In this document: one piece after another, positions 35,545 through 48,678 of the stretch | Numbering within the stretch: position 1 is the first letter of the stretch | Layout of the letters: each line of letters begins with the position of its first letter | Origin: Tremella fuciformis | Taxonomy: Eukaryota; Basidiomycota; Tremellomycetes; Tremellales; Tremellaceae | Direction: 5' to 3' | Length of the DNA: 64,000 bases | NCBI GenBank assembly: GCA_032768795.1 | Contig: CP136496.1 | Location: 1,674,001-1,738,000, forward strand | Notes under the pieces: generated by a model | Told to the model about the DNA's origin: nothing | Seen by the model: only the letters and a program-made list of their open reading frames with translations | Database searches by the model: none | Position numbers and translations under genes: made by a program

Positions 35545-38500
35545 ATGGCGTCCTCGTCAACCGGCGCCCCCGAGGCGTTCGCGACGTCGCTCGCAAATGT
35601 CAGGCGACTACAGGGATCCAACCAGGCGCACCAAGCCAAGCCCGCGCAGCTCCTGTCCGCCATCGAGTCCACCATCTCCTCGACGCTCAACTCGCCGCCG
35701 CCCCACTCGCCCACGGCCTACTTTGCCTCGCTCCTCTCGTGTCTCGAAAAGGCCGTGTCCGACGACCTCCCGCCCACATCCTCCAAACAGACCGGCAGAG
35801 CAGCAGACGAAGAGCTGGCCGAAGTGGAGAATATGGGTCAGGGGGCACCGATCCCCGCCATCCTCTACCTCCTCGCCATCGTCGTACCGGAATCCCCGTC
35901 GTCCGTGCTCAACTCGAAACTCTCCCCGCTGCTCGAATGCCTCTTGCCGCTATACACTACGGCGCACGACCACCCGCCCGCCCTGCGCTCCCTGGTGCAG
36001 ATCACCACGGCGCTCCTGAGCGCCGCCCCCTCTGCGCTGCTCGAGTCGTCGCCCCTGCTGAAGAAGGCGTGGGCGCAGCTGCTCGTGCTGAACCTGGACC
36101 CGCGTCCGAAAGTCCGGCACCTGGCACAGGAGGGCGTGCGCAAGGTCCTCACCACGCCTGTGCCGCCGCGCCTGACGGCCGGCGCGCACCCGTACTTGCC
36201 CAAGACGCGCGAGTGGGTCATGCGGACCCTGCAGGAAGAGGCGGTCAGCGGCGGGGGCAAGAAGAAGGCGCGCTTCGAGGAGGACGAGGAGGGCAAGAGG
36301 GCCATCTGGATGGTGCAGGGCTTGAGGGGTTGGGTCGCGGTGTGGGGCGAGCAGCACCTTTCCGCGCTGTGCGAGCTGCTCCTGTCCCTCCCGCCCATCC
36401 CGCACCTCACCCCGCAGATCTACTCCCTGCTCGCCCTCCTGTTGTCCACCCCGCCCACAGAGTCTTCTTCGGCCAAGCCGGCCGTGCTGGCCAATCTGCC
36501 TACGGTCCTCGACTCGCTCGTCTCGTCCCCTCCCTCGCTCACCTCTAACGCCTCCGACATCCCCACGTACCTCTCGGCGATCTCTTCGACGCTGGTCAAG
36601 CTCTCGCTGCAAGACCCGACGACCCTCCAGGCGATGCTGCCCAAGGTCTTCAAGCTCGTCTTCACCGATATCCTCCTCGCGTCGTCCTCGGGCTACGCCG
36701 TACTGGAGGCAGCGGCAAATACGATCGGATCAGAGGGTATCGTGCGGTACTGCATCTCCGACGACATGATCGTCCAGACCGTCAACTTCCTTCGGCAAGC
36801 GACCCAGCAAGCGGATGGGAGGAAGAAACAGCGCCCGCCCTTTCTCACGCGTCTCATCTCGGCCGTGGCGGAGGCGATGGAGTCGCACCCCTTGCGCCTG
36901 CCCCATCTTCTCCCCATCCTCACTGCCCTCGTCTCGCGCCTTCGACTGCATCTGACGTCGGACCGGACGGCCGAGGTCGACCCAACTGGGCGAGGAACGA
37001 CGGCAGCAGAGGAGTTGATCATGAACCTCGTCACGGATGTGGCCGACCTCCGGAGTCAGAAAGGCTTCGAGCACAAAGAAGAGCTTGACGAGCTGTTGGG
37101 CATGTCGATCGAGGTCATTGGAGTCGAAGGCGTTCTCAAGTTGCTACCGCTGAATATCGAGCCTGATCCGTGCGTCATAACATCAGTCCACTTTGGAACA
37201 AGCTTACAAGCAGGAACGGCGAGACGCCTCAACCTGGTCGTGCACACCTCTTACCACTCATCCGGACGCGGACAACAAACGACTCGCTGGCCTTCTTCGC
37301 CAGCTACTTCCGTCCACTGTCCGAGCGAGTGTTCGGACGGAAGGTCGCAGCTGAGGATGCCAACCGGGCGGCCGAAGCCAAAATTTGGGAAGTCGTCGTC
37401 GGCCAGATCTGGGACTGCTTTCCTGGTTTCTGCGAGATGCCCCGGGATCTCAAGCAGGTGAGCACACCTCCCTCAAATCCATTGAAGATGTGGTCTGACG
37501 ATTTTCGCAGGGCTTGACGACCGAGTTCCTCACTCTGATCACCAACCTTTTGTACACCCAGCCTCAGCTCCTTCCTTCCCTCTTGCGAGGCCTGTCGCAG
37601 TTGGTCGGCTCGACTCAGCGACTTGCATCTTCTGCCGCTCCGCCTGAAGAGCTCCGCAAACAGTTCGGCGTGGACCAAGAGCAGGCCAAGGCGGACTTGA
37701 CTCAGCTCAAGACACTGGCAAAGGATATGGTCTCGGTGCTCCTGAATGTGTTCAGCAAATTGCCGAGAGAATCAAGAGGGATGGTCGGGGAGGTCATTGG
37801 CGCGTGGTCGGGCATCATGACAGAGAAGGTCAGCTGACTTCTACCCCTGTCGATCTACAAGCTGACTGTCGCAGGATATCGTGGCAACTTATACGACGGT
37901 CACCACGCATCTTTCGAACAACCTCGCTTCGGACGCCCCCGCCGCTCCTGGTGCTTCCCCCATCACTCATACCATGCTCGATCTCCTCATTATCTTTGTC
38001 CCTCACCTGCCTGCGTCTCAGTCAGCCGCCCTCTTCAAAGCTACGGCTACGCCCACCATGCTCGAACATGCCGATCCAACTGTGCAGAAGAAGAGCTATC
38101 GTCTTTTGAAACGCTTGATCGAGGCAGGAAAAGCGGGCCAGGGCAATCTTGGCGAGCTCGTTGAGCAGCTCAACAACGTTGTTGGCGGCGTAGGAGCCGG
38201 CGCGCAGAGAGTGAGCTGGGTCGTGATCTTCAGGCAAGCAGCTGACAGGCAGGATCGCTTGCAGCTGCTTTCCACTCTTGTCGAGGCGTTGCCTACAGAC
38301 AGCTTGCATTTGATTCCTGAGCTGCTCTCAGAAGCTGTCCTTGGAACCAAGGAGGTGAATGAGAAAGCACGCGATGCTGGGTTCGATCTGCTTGTTGTCA
38401 TGGGCCACAAGATGGCGCAGGGCGGGTCGGTCAAGCGGTCTGCCGTCGAGGACGACGAGCAAATGGTCAGCGAAGGTGAGCATGGGTCTTTCATGCCGTG

Positions 38501-39915
38501 TCAAGGCTGATTGGCGCAGAGACGGTGGCTGCCACTGCTGAGGAGTATATCACCATGGTCGGCGCAGGTCTGACGGGCACCACCCCGCACATGATCAGTG
38601 CGAGCATCAACGCTCTTTCTCGTCTGCTCTTTGAGTTCAAAGGTGCGCCAAGAGCTCGGCGACTTCAAGGTACAGGGATTCTGACTAGTCAGATGAGATT
38701 TCCGAAGATATGATCTCTGAGCTAGTCGCTACGGTCGTCGTCTTCCTGGAATCGAAAAACCGCGAGATTGTCAAGTCCGCCCTGGGCTTTGTAAAAGTCG
38801 CCGTCGTGGCTCTGCCCGCTTCGACCATCTCGCCTCACCTCAACATCCTCGTACCGGGTCTACTGGGCTGGGTGCACGACCACAAGAACCACTTCAAGCA
38901 GAAGACGGTGCATATCTTCGAGCGGGTCATCCGGAAGTTTGGATTCGACGAGGTGTGGAAGAATGCGCCCGAGGGCGACGAGCGGAAAGTCTTGACGGGT
39001 ATCAAGCGCCGGAAAGACCGGGCCAAGCGGAAGAAGGCTGCCAATGGGGACGACGACGAGGAGCAGGACGTAGGTTGATCGCTTCATAAGGGGTTGAAGC
39101 TGACGGGCAGCGTCCCAAGACGTCATCCGGCAATGCGTTCGACGATATCCTGTACAACTCGGACTCAGACGAGGGGTCGGATGACGAGGACGACGGAGCC
39201 GGGCAGAAGCGGCCGATCAAGCCTTTGGGCAAGAAGAGCAAGCAAGGGGGCCAGTTCATCCGGACTGAAGGCGACCAGCCTATGGACCTGCTCTCGCGCT
39301 CCATCGCCGGCGGCATCTCATGTGAGCTACAGGACTGACTACACGGAGCCGCAGCTCATGCTCAGCTACCGACCCTTCTGCTCAGTCCCGCAGGCGTAAG
39401 CCAGGGCAGGAAGCCGCTAAATTCAAGACGGACAAATCGGGCAAGATGATCATCGAAGCCGAGTCGTCCCCTGAGCCCGACGCCCACGCCTTGTCGGCCG
39501 CGCGCAACATGGAGGGCAACGCCTATGTCGCCGCGCAGACCTCGGCGCATGCCGCGTCGCGCAACACGCGCGGCGACCTCAAGTTTGCGCGGAACACCAA
39601 GCGCACGCGCGAGGCCGAGCGGCAGGAGGACGCGGTGGACTTGGACGAGGTGATGGGCAGCGACAAGCCCAAGAAGAGGAAACAGCAGGTCGTCAAGCTC
39701 GGCGACGAGTTCCGGGCCAAGGTGAGCCCCCAGCAGTACGAAGGCTGTGAAGTTCCCCTTGGGCTGATGAGCAGCGCGCGGGAGGCGATATCAAGCGCCA
39801 GGGCGGGCCGGATCCGTATAGCTACATCTCGATTGATCAGGCTGCCAAGGGCAAGAAGGGGGCCAACAAGGCTCGCGTCAACCTGACCAACAAGAAAAAG
39901 GGCTCGCATCATTAG
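35545..39915 (+). CDS. RRP12: Rrp12-like ribosome export/processing factor
   Basis: HEAT-repeat protein that carries pre-ribosomal subunits through the nuclear pore and aids rRNA processing (known for Rrp12). Start MASSSTGAPEAFATSLAN in a CACC ATG context. A long first exon has repeated Leu-rich helices (LLPLYTTAHDHPPALRSLVQ, VLNLDPRPKVRHLAQEGVRK), followed by at least seven small introns. The conserved late region reads HLNILVPGLLGWVHDHKNHF and VIRKFGFDEVWKNAPEGDER. The C-terminus is Lys-rich and nuclear: RAKRAGGDIKRQGGPDPYSY then NKKKGSHH. The last intron joins FRAK to RAGG near 39721-39775, and TAG is at 39913-39915. Several internal exon edges are approximate. Confidence 0.88.
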
Positions 39916-40059
39916 TCTAATTGGTGTACAGTGTGTATAGCATGTGCATTGTGCTGGTGTTGCTGCCGCGAGTGAATGTGGGCTCTGCCCTACGTACATC
40001 GAAAGTTCTGCAAGAGAGATGTGGAAGAAGATCTACTGAGAGGATATGTTGAGAGAGAT

Positions 40060-42991
40060 TCAAGCACCCGCGCGGTCCGCCGCTTCGCGCACGCTGCGCC
40101 CCAAGTCGTCCTCGTTGGGACTCTGCGGGCCGGGCGGCGCTTCTTTTCCCCTTGATCCGGGCTTCCTCATAGGCGGCGGTAATGACCGGAACGTCTGTGT
40201 GGCTGTCAGTAAGTGTTCAAACGGTACAGACGCCGGCTTCCAAGCGCAGGGGAGGCGTGGTGGCCAGTGGAGGATGGGAGGAGGGGAGAGTAGGAGGGGA
40301 GGACTCACCGAGAGTGGCAGAGGCAGGGGCGAGTTCCGTTTCTCTTTCTTGCCTATTGTCGCACTTGGACCGAGCGGCGAGCTGTGCACGACCGGGGCGG
40401 ACGCTATGGAGGTATTGCTGCCGCTACCGCTGCCGAGCGGCGGAGGAGGCGTGATGAACGGGTACGGGAACGGCGGCTTGTGCGTCGACTTGGGCGACTC
40501 GAGCACCTCGCGTTCGTCCCGTGGCCGAAGCTACACTGTGTCAGCTCGTTCGCTCACGCGCCAAGACAAGGAGAGAGAGGGAGAACGTACGTTAGGAGGG
40601 ATCATCGCGTCCTGCGCTGCGCGCTGGGCCGCCCGCCATCCGCGGGGGTTCATCTCTGTCGCCTCGTGCACGAGGCCCATGGCCGTCTCGGGCAGGCGCA
40701 AGTGATCGGCAAGCAGGCTCCACGCATACTGGTTTCCGCGCTCCATCGCTCCTGCCCCCTTCTCCGAGTCGGTCGCGTCGCTGGCACTGCGGCTGGTGGC
40801 GGGACGGCCATCGGGCATGGACCGGCGCCCCGTCCCGGTTCCGTTCCCCAGCCCCAAGGCAGGCGAGTTGTCCGGGCGCGCAGCGGGCGACCCGGGCGGG
40901 GTGGCGAAGGGGGCGACGATGCTGCGGAGGGAATGCTGGTGCGCGCGCTCGGCGCGCCTGTCCAGGTCCCGCTGGTAAGCCTCGTCCCGCTCGCGCTCGC
41001 GCTCGAGCTTGCGCAGGCGGTCGCGCGATGCCGCGTGCCGTAGGGCGTTGACGACCGTCGTGCCGAGCGAATTGTGCGATGGGGGATTAACACCGATGTG
41101 GATGCCCGCGGCTGGCTTGCTGTCCAGGCCGGGGCCAGACAGGAGGGAGCCCGGGTCGCCGGAGCGCAGGTGCAGCGAGGCGGTCGTGTCGAATGACGGG
41201 GGGCGCGAGTCGGGTGTGTCGGGCAGGAGAGACGGCGTGTCTGATGCGGCGCGCGGCTGGTCCGGCGGGAAGAACATGTACACGGACTACACTTAGCCTC
41301 GATTGGTAAGTTTGGTGGGTTGGAGCTCACGATGATGGTCGACCCGACGAGGCCGAGTATGCCGAGCATCATGAGCAGATCTGACCTTCAGTTACCGCAT
41401 GTCTAACAGCAGAGAGGTCTGACCAGTCCCAAAAGCGTCGTGCGCGATGTCTTGATGTGGCGTGAAGCCATCGACCGACATGACCTGCCATCAGCCAAGA
41501 CAGCTTGCCGTCAAAGAAACCCTTACCATGAAACACACGACAAAGATGATACGAGAAACCATCTGCGGTCAGCGCGACTTCCAAGAAAGAAGTGTCATCA
41601 GTGCTCACGCGATACTTGGTGAGCTTGCGATGGTAGTGCAGGCGGTTGATCACGATCTGACTTCCACCTTGATCCCGTACCGACCTGATCAGTGGAGGAA
41701 ACGAGAAGATGACATAGACTGATGTCAAAGTGAATCTGGAGCACATCAGCCATCGACACCTGCCGCCTGACTCGGCGTTCTCACAGAGCACTGTACACGG
41801 TGGCCGCCAGGAAGATGTGCAGCTCCATCGCCTGCGGGTCCGAATCCCACGGGATGACCACGCCGAGGATGCTCCCAGCGCCAAGCAACGAGAAGGCCAC
41901 CCAGATCTTGAACCAGGTCGAAGCGAACCATGTGGCCGTCGTGAGGCCGCGTATCGACGCGACGAGGTGCGCCCAGAAGCACGTCTCTGGGCAGTCAGCA
42001 CCGAAAGAGAGCACCTAACGTTATCCGCTCGCCTTCTGTCTGTATCGCCCTGCGAGTCAGTGTCTGCCGGGGGCGTATGCAAGTTTGCATCCATACATGT
42101 GCGAGATGAACGCCCATGCGAGGACGTAGTACAGCGGGACCGTCGCGTCCTTGTAGGCGGGGGGCCAAAGGGCGTACGGCGTGGGCACGTCGCCGAGACC
42201 CGGGATCGTCCTTTCGTCGTCAGCTCGAGCTCATAGCCGTGCTTGTGCACGCACTGGAAGCCCACATGGTACTTCATGTACCCGAGCCCGGCGAGCCATA
42301 TCGTAAAGCAGATATTGGCTATGATCAGCGACCACTGCTCGTCAGCCACAGCGCTCTCATCTATTTAGTAGAGGGCGCACGGTGATGCCGACTTTGAAAG
42401 CTCGTCGTTTGGTCGGCACGAGCGACTGGAAGCGGTCGAAGCTGCGCCACTCAGCTCATCCCGTGCGGAGGAAGGTGGGATCGTACCTCCAGGAATGGAA
42501 GAGGAAATAGAGGAACGAGAGGATGGTGCAGCAGCACCCAAAGAGTAGGCTGGGAGTCAGTCCCGCTCTTCTGTCAGAAAAGCTGCGCTACATGGTTGGG
42601 GTCATATGCGTCATCTTGACGCGACTGTGCACCGCCCAGCGGCGACGCTCCCGCGTCTGTCAGTCGAGAGTCGACAGTCTGCGGCCCGACAGACGGCCTC
42701 GATGAGAAATATCAGAAAGAAAAGAAGGGCGAGAAGAGGGGAGATACCTTTTAGATCTGGCCTATTTGGGTTTTGCGCTGGCGGCTCTCGGTCTTGGAAC
42801 CGACAGACACCAACACACGGCCCATGCTGTCCATGCGGCCGATCTTGACGACGACGAGCAGAGGCGCCTGATCGCTGCTTTTCGAACGAGGTCTGCCCTG
42901 TTACATCGGGCTCGTTAGCGCTGATCGTCAGGTCGTCAAGCAGGCACTCGTCCCAGCGCGGGTCGCTAGCGTCCAGGTGAGACACAGACAT
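40060..42991 (-). CDS. polytopic membrane protein of unknown function
   Basis: No named family recognised. Many exons. Exon 1 begins MSVSHLDASDPRWDECLL and joins, across an intron with gtaaca donor, to APLLVVVKIGRMDSMGR. Successive exons supply hydrophobic segments LLFGCCCTILSFLYFLFHSW, WSLIIANICFTIWLAGLG (then TIPGLGDVPTPYALWPPAY), YYVLAWAFISHMYG, WFKIWVAFSLLGAGSILGVV, a segment near SVYVIFSFPPLI, and LLMMLGILGLVGSTIIV. The C-terminal 400 residues are cytosolic-looking, with a charged helix RDRLRKLERERERDEAYQRD and a Pro-rich end. It resembles fungal multispan proteins of unassigned role. Exon limits in 41400-42550 are approximate. Convergent with RRP12, 144 bp between stops. Confidence 0.6.
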
Positions 42992-43287
42992 AGTCGTCAG
43001 TGAGCATCATGCACCCCGAAAGGCAGGCGGGGGGTCAAGATGGTGCGGCGTCATGTCGGCGCCCTCGATATGCAGCTGCGACTCGGCAGCGCTACTCGTA
43101 GACTGTAAGTAATATGGGCATCCAAGACATGTATCGAGGGCGGCACACAGCTGTAGCTTCTAGCGCTGGAACGAGCATTTTTACGTAACTTCACCTCCAC
43201 TTCGAGATCTGGACGCGTCTTAATGGGTGGATGGATGACGAGGATCACCTTCTCTCTTCACAATAAATTACCTAGAGTCACTGCACG
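42992..43287. promoter_or_regulatory. divergent promoter (membrane protein / RFC3)
   Basis: 296 bases between divergent start codons. No clear TATA box or known motif is identified. Confidence 0.4.
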
Positions 43288-44851
43288 ATGTCCGCCGACA
43301 GCATGGACATCGACCCGCCCGCAGCCCCGCACAACGCCATGGCAGCCATGATGGCCGCGTCCAAAACGAAAGGCAAAGAAAAAGCGAGCAACGGGACCGG
43401 CGATACCAACCTCTCCGATGCCGAGCTCAAAGCGCTCAACGAGCGCGAGGGTCTGCCGTGGGTGGAAAAGTACCGCCCGAACACGCTGGACGAGGTGGTC
43501 TCGCACCAAGATATCACCAACACCAGTGCGCCTCTCGCCCCCGTCGCTCGATCTACACTATAGGTAGCTGATGGCTAGTTGAGAAGTTTATCGAGGCTGG
43601 GCGGTTACCCCACTTGTTGCTGTACGGCCCGCCGGGTAAGTCGTGGTGACAGTAAAGATGAGGAAGTGCTGATCATAGGCACGGGCAAGACGTCGACGGT
43701 GCTGGCGCTCGCGCGGAGGCTGTACGGGCCGCCGTACAAGAAACACATCCTCGAGCTGAACGCCTCGGACGACCGAGGCATCGACGTTGTGCGGGACCAG
43801 ATCAAGAGCTTTGCAATGACCAAAGTCCTCTTCTCGTGCGCCGATCCATCCCTGCCTCGCACCGCCGCGCGCTGTGGGGAAAGGTGGCTGAGCTGAGCTG
43901 AGCCGCAGGAAGGGGTTCAAGCTCGTCATCCTGGACGAGGCAGACATGATGACCCAAGCGGCGCAGTCGGCCCTCCGGCGGGGTCAGCTCCCACAATGTC
44001 GATGCTTGGGCCGAGCTGACGCGCAGTGATCGAGACGCACACGAAGAACGTGCGGTTCTGCATCTTGTGCAACTACGTCAACAAGATCACGCCCGCGATC
44101 CAGAGTCGGTGTACGCGCTTCCGCTTCTCGCCCCTGCCAGAGAAGGAGATTCAGAAAAAGGTGGACGAGGTCGTGCAGCGCGAAGGGTGCGTCTCCCTTT
44201 CCCCTACTTCGATCTGGACTGTGGCTGAGCGCTGCGCAGGGTGAACCTGACGGAGGACGGACGAGAAGCGCTGCTCAAGCTGTCTCGGGGCGATATGCGC
44301 CGCGCCCTCAACGTCTTGCAGGTCAGCTGGCCCCACCCCGCGGCTGGCGCCCCTGCGGAGCTGATGCCAGGCTTGTCATGCGGCATATGACACGGTGGAC
44401 GAGACGGCCGTGTACAACTGTACGGGCAATCCCCACCCGAGGGATATCGAGCGCGTGGTGCAGAGCATGATGTCCGACGAGTTCGGCACGGCCTACTCCC
44501 GTCAGCTCCTCTTCTCTCTCCTTCTCCCTGCCCAGCAGAGAGCTCAGAGCTGAGCGAATAGTGATCACGAGCTTGAAGGTCGAGAGGGGTCTTGCGCTAC
44601 AAGATCTCATTGCGGGCGCGTACGACTATATAGAGACACTGGAATTGCCGCGGCATGCGCGGATATACCTCTTGGACCATCTGGGATCGTGCGAGTGAGC
44701 CTCACCCTCCGACCCACAGATCTTGCATGGATGCGTGCTGATTTCCTCTAGGCACCGCCTCAGTCTCGGCGGGTCGGAGAAGATGCAGTTGACAGCGCTG
44801 CTCGGGGCGTTCAAGGTCGCCCTTGAGCTCGCACAAAAGCCTATCAAGTGA
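43288..44851 (+). CDS. RFC3: replication factor C subunit 3 (clamp loader, Rfc3 / human RFC5)
   Basis: AAA+ ATPase subunit of the clamp loader that places PCNA on primed DNA. Start [18 protein letters not shown] in GCACG ATG context, with a 50-residue Ala/Lys-rich leader before the family motif [18 protein letters not shown]. Then come HLLLYGPPG and, after an intron, [11 protein letters not shown] (Walker A); [40 protein letters not shown] (Walker B DEAD); and [11 protein letters not shown] (arginine-finger SRC motif). The clamp-loader C-terminal helical domain ends [16 protein letters not shown]. About eight introns, all short. Length and the KYRP, DEAD and SRC series single out Rfc3 among RFC subunits. 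Confidence 0.95.
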
Positions 44852-44935
44852 TACACCGGTGACCGGTGGGCATTGGGCATTGTACACTATACACCACGGC
44901 ATCGCATGCACTCATGCCAATCTGTCAATCTACAA

Positions 44936-47899
44936 TCAGAAAATATCGTCATCACCCTCGACCAGCCCAAAGGCACTTTCGTCCCTGATCAATCTTCCCC
45001 CGCCTCTCCGCCCACCGCGCATGGTCAGACTGCCGAAGCGCTGGCTGAGAGCGGCGAGGTCCATCTGGGAGAACTGGGCGCGCGTCATACCGCCCGCCTT
45101 GAGGCCTGCGCCGACTGAGGGGCCGAAGTCCGAAGAGGCTTCTTCGAGGTTCATCTGCGGAACCTGAGCCGAGAGCGGGGAGAGGGGCGCGGCCTCCTCG
45201 CCGGCCAGAGCAGAGAAGAGCCAGTCTTTGATCAGTGCAACGGTATTCTCCGCCTCGGTGCATCGCTGCACAGTCAGCCAAAGGGCTGCAGATGTTCGGT
45301 AGCGCAGACTCGCCTTCTTGAGCTGTTTGTTCTCCGCGGTGAGAGCACGGATATTCTCGTCCAGCCGAATGGCCCAGATGCCCTTGGTCTCCAGCTGCCG
45401 CTCGAGCTTGTCGACTCTGCCGGCCCACTCGCGTTCGACGTCTTCGCGCACTTTGCGACTTGGTTCGGCAAGATGACGCTCATAATCATCTACAACATGA
45501 GCTCGGTGTGCCAAGAGGCCTGCCAGCTCACCCGCTATCATCTTCAGCTGGCTGATTTCCGCTTGCATCTTCAAGACTGTAGCGTGCGGATCTGTGGGCC
45601 GGGCCTCCAGCTCCATTCTCAAACGAGTGATCTCTTCTTCCTGGCTCGCGAGACGCAGCTCGGCCGCGTGCATCTCTTCATGTAGCTAGAAAGATCAGCT
45701 CGCCACCGGGTAATCCTCTATGTGGAACGCACTTCAGCATGCGATTTGCCATAGTCCAATTTAGGATACTTCAGCTTTGTCGGACTCAGCGGTCGAGCTT
45801 CCGCGTCATCGCCGAGAGTTGGGGACTCCTTCACGTTGACCGAAGTCAAGATCAATGACTTGAGCTCTTCCAGACGCGCCTCCATAGCATCGTTCTTCTG
45901 CTTCTGCCATATCAGTCAATGGAATCGTGATCGACCGTGAGACGTACCTCTCCTCGCGAAGCTCGGCCAGTAGACGGCTCAGCAAAGTCCCTGTCTCGCA
46001 GCATGGCCTTGAGTTCGGCAATCTCGTTCTGGTACTGCTGGATAAGAGCTTGAGGATCGACAAGCTCTTTCTTCTCCGCGCGGAGTATGACGCGCTTGAG
46101 ACCTTGTGCAAAGGCCAGTGTGGAAATCGATTCGGCGAGATTGACCGCGGACGGCGAGACGGTGCAGATGACGGAAATGAGGGCGTCCCCGGAGAGAGAC
46201 GGTTGGAGAAGCCGGGTCCTACCTCGTCAGCTCGCTTGACAAGAAGGAACCTTCAGCTGACAACTTGGAATCTCGGTAGGGCACATGCATGACATTTCGC
46301 TTGCTCGCCATATCGGCCAGCTTCGAAATGACCAGTTTGAGAGTGAGCAGCCTGCCTATCAGCTATTTCCTTCAGCGGCCTAGGTCAGCTGACGATTGAT
46401 TGATGTGCTTGCCCTCTGCATTCCGCTCTTTTGAGCTCGTGTGCTTCTCCGATCCCGCCAGGTCTTCTCGTGAGCTTCGCCCCTATCGGGTATATCGATA
46501 AGCTCACCGATGATAGAAAGTGTACTGATGCGCGTCATCTTGTTGCCCGCAGCCTTGCGACCACCAGGAGTCGGGGCGATAACAGGGGTATCCTCGCCAC
46601 CTGGAGACCTTGCGCGAGACTCAATGACCTGTAAGTTTAGCTGTGTGGGACAACGTGGGACAGCTAGGGGAGACTGACAATACGAAACACGCAATGACTC
46701 CTCGAACTTCTTTGATTCCAGTCTGTACCCCCGACCTTCCTCCTCTCTTCTCCCTTGCGAAGGAGACGGCGAACCTCGTCTTCGGTTCTCACTGCGCATT
46801 CCGTAAGTCCATTGATGACCACTTCGCCCTTCTTCTTTCCCTCGCTCAGCGTGAGCTCCTTGGATTCGTGAGAAAGGAGATCGATGATGGTTTCGTTGTA
46901 CAGCTCGAGGTAAGATGCTCGAAGTAAGAACTCTCGGTCAGGCGTGTGACGGATCTGCGAGAAGAGGTCGGAGATGGCGAGGGGGATGATACCTGGGGCA
47001 CTGGGCGCACCGGTGAGGGTGAATGTCTTGCCCGAGGCGGTCTGGCCATACGCAAAAATGACTGCGTTGAAACCCTCCATCGATGCTGTGCGTCAGCTGT
47101 GCTCGAACGCTCCAGTCCGCCAGCTTACACCGCACATGAGCACGGGCAGACGTAGAGTACGCATCGGCGTTGGATGAGTGTGGTGGCAAGATACGATCTC
47201 CGCGTCAGCTTGCCGATGAGCCAGTAGGAATACAGCTCACCAAAGACCCATTCTCTGTCGTCTCGCTGTCCATCCCTGCCCCGAGCGAGCTTGAGCACGT
47301 TACTCTCATACTCGGGGTGATGCCAGACAGACTCGGCGTCCGTCCTCAGCTCAGCAGGATTAGGCGGTCGTACACTAGGCATCAGCTACACCACGATTCG
47401 AGGGTGTGTCAGCTGACCGAACAGTGACGAGCACATTCTCCGTTGCGCCCAACCTGGGCGGCTCCTCCTCGAAGATCGGCTGGCTGATGGCCAATCCCAT
47501 GCCTCCCCCTGCCAGACTCTCATCCGACCCAGAAGGCGTCATGCCCCTCCGCACGCCCGGCAGGGGCCGCGGCACCGACGGCAGCGGCCTGCTACCTGGC
47601 GTCAAGCCAAATGCCGGCCGGTTGCTCTTTGCCTCGGGCGTGATGGCGCTCTTCACCTTGATGCGCATCTCTGCGCCGCTGCTCATACCGAGTTGAGGAG
47701 AGAGCACAGAGTCGAATGCGGTGTTGGGGTTGAGGGGTGCCGAGAGGGGTGGGGAGCGCGGGGTGGCCAGTGCGCCCGAGGCCGATGCAGACGCAGGGTT
47801 GAGCTTGGACATGATCATGGGTGTGGTCCCTCGTTGGCGAGAAGATACTTTCGACGACGAGGCGGGCGGGAGGGACCGTGAGGCGAGGGGGGTGGACAT
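44936..47899 (-). CDS. kinesin motor protein, Kip2/kinesin-7-like
   Basis: Microtubule motor with an N-terminal Ser/Pro-rich extension (start MSTPLASRSLPPAS), then the motor: ENVLVTVR joined across an intron to VRPPNPAE, P-loop FAYGQTASGKTFTLTG, DWNQRSSRSHCVFRIV (switch I), STLSIIDLAGSEKHTSS (switch II), HINQSLLTLK and HVPYRDSKLTRLLQPSLSG. The C-terminal 400 residues are coiled coil and end FGLVEGDDDIF. Motor placement after a long leader and the coiled-coil stalk fit Kip2/Tea2-type plus-end motors, which promote microtubule growth, but a kinesin-7/CENP-E relative is also possible. An upstream in-frame ATG at 47996-47998 lies in a pyrimidine-rich leader, so I prefer 47899. Convergent with RFC3, 84 bp between stops. 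Confidence 0.85.
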
Positions 47900-48678
47900 G
47901 TTGGTGGATGTAAGGGCAGGTCGGATGTGGTAAGGATAACGAGATGAGATGCTGGAATGGAAGAAGAGAGAGGGTTGAGTGAGAGGCGAGAAGGGCATGT
48001 TTAGTCCGAGTGGCCGCGAGTGGCCGGTGCGGGGTAAATGAATACTAGGTAAGTAAATGTAACGTCGCTGACACGCCGTCTTACGGGCGTCGCACTTGAC
48101 TTGACCTCGGATGCCTATCCTTTGGATTGCCTCGCAAGCCTACCACCTCCTTGCTTTCACGCCAGGCACGCTGTCAGTTCGACCCCCCTCTCACCGTTAA
48201 CCGTGCTTCGCCCGGAACAAAAATGTGGGGAAGGCGTAAAAGAAAATCAATCGCGCTGGATGTGGCACCCAGAAGACAGAGGTGGAGGTGGTCCACCTTC
48301 AGTTGGCGGGTTTGCCACCCGGATCGCAGGCTAATGTACAACAACATGGCATGCGAGCATGTACAACGCGTACAACGGACACTTGTCTATATATGCAGCG
48401 ACACGAAACGTATGATATGACTCTCCTCATCACCAATCCCCTCCCGCAGCGACGTCTCGTCATCGAGTGACCTCCTTTCAACTCGCGCTCCAACGGGCGA
48501 AGTCCAGCTCGGACGTCAGGCAGAGCTGTCGTGTATCGAGAAGCCGCAGTCCCGCCCATCATCATTGGTCGGTTCAAGCACTACTGGCGTCCGGTCGTAT
48601 AGTCTAGAGCGAGACACCGCCCAACTGTCTCTTGTCAGATGGGACTGTTGAAATACGAGGACCGACTCACGAGCAACT
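47900..48678. other. intergenic region without a supportable gene
   Basis: Holds the kinesin promoter, with a pyrimidine-rich leader at 47900-47998, and the 3' region of the small Tyr/Pro-rich gene. No coding signal seen. Confidence 0.5.
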
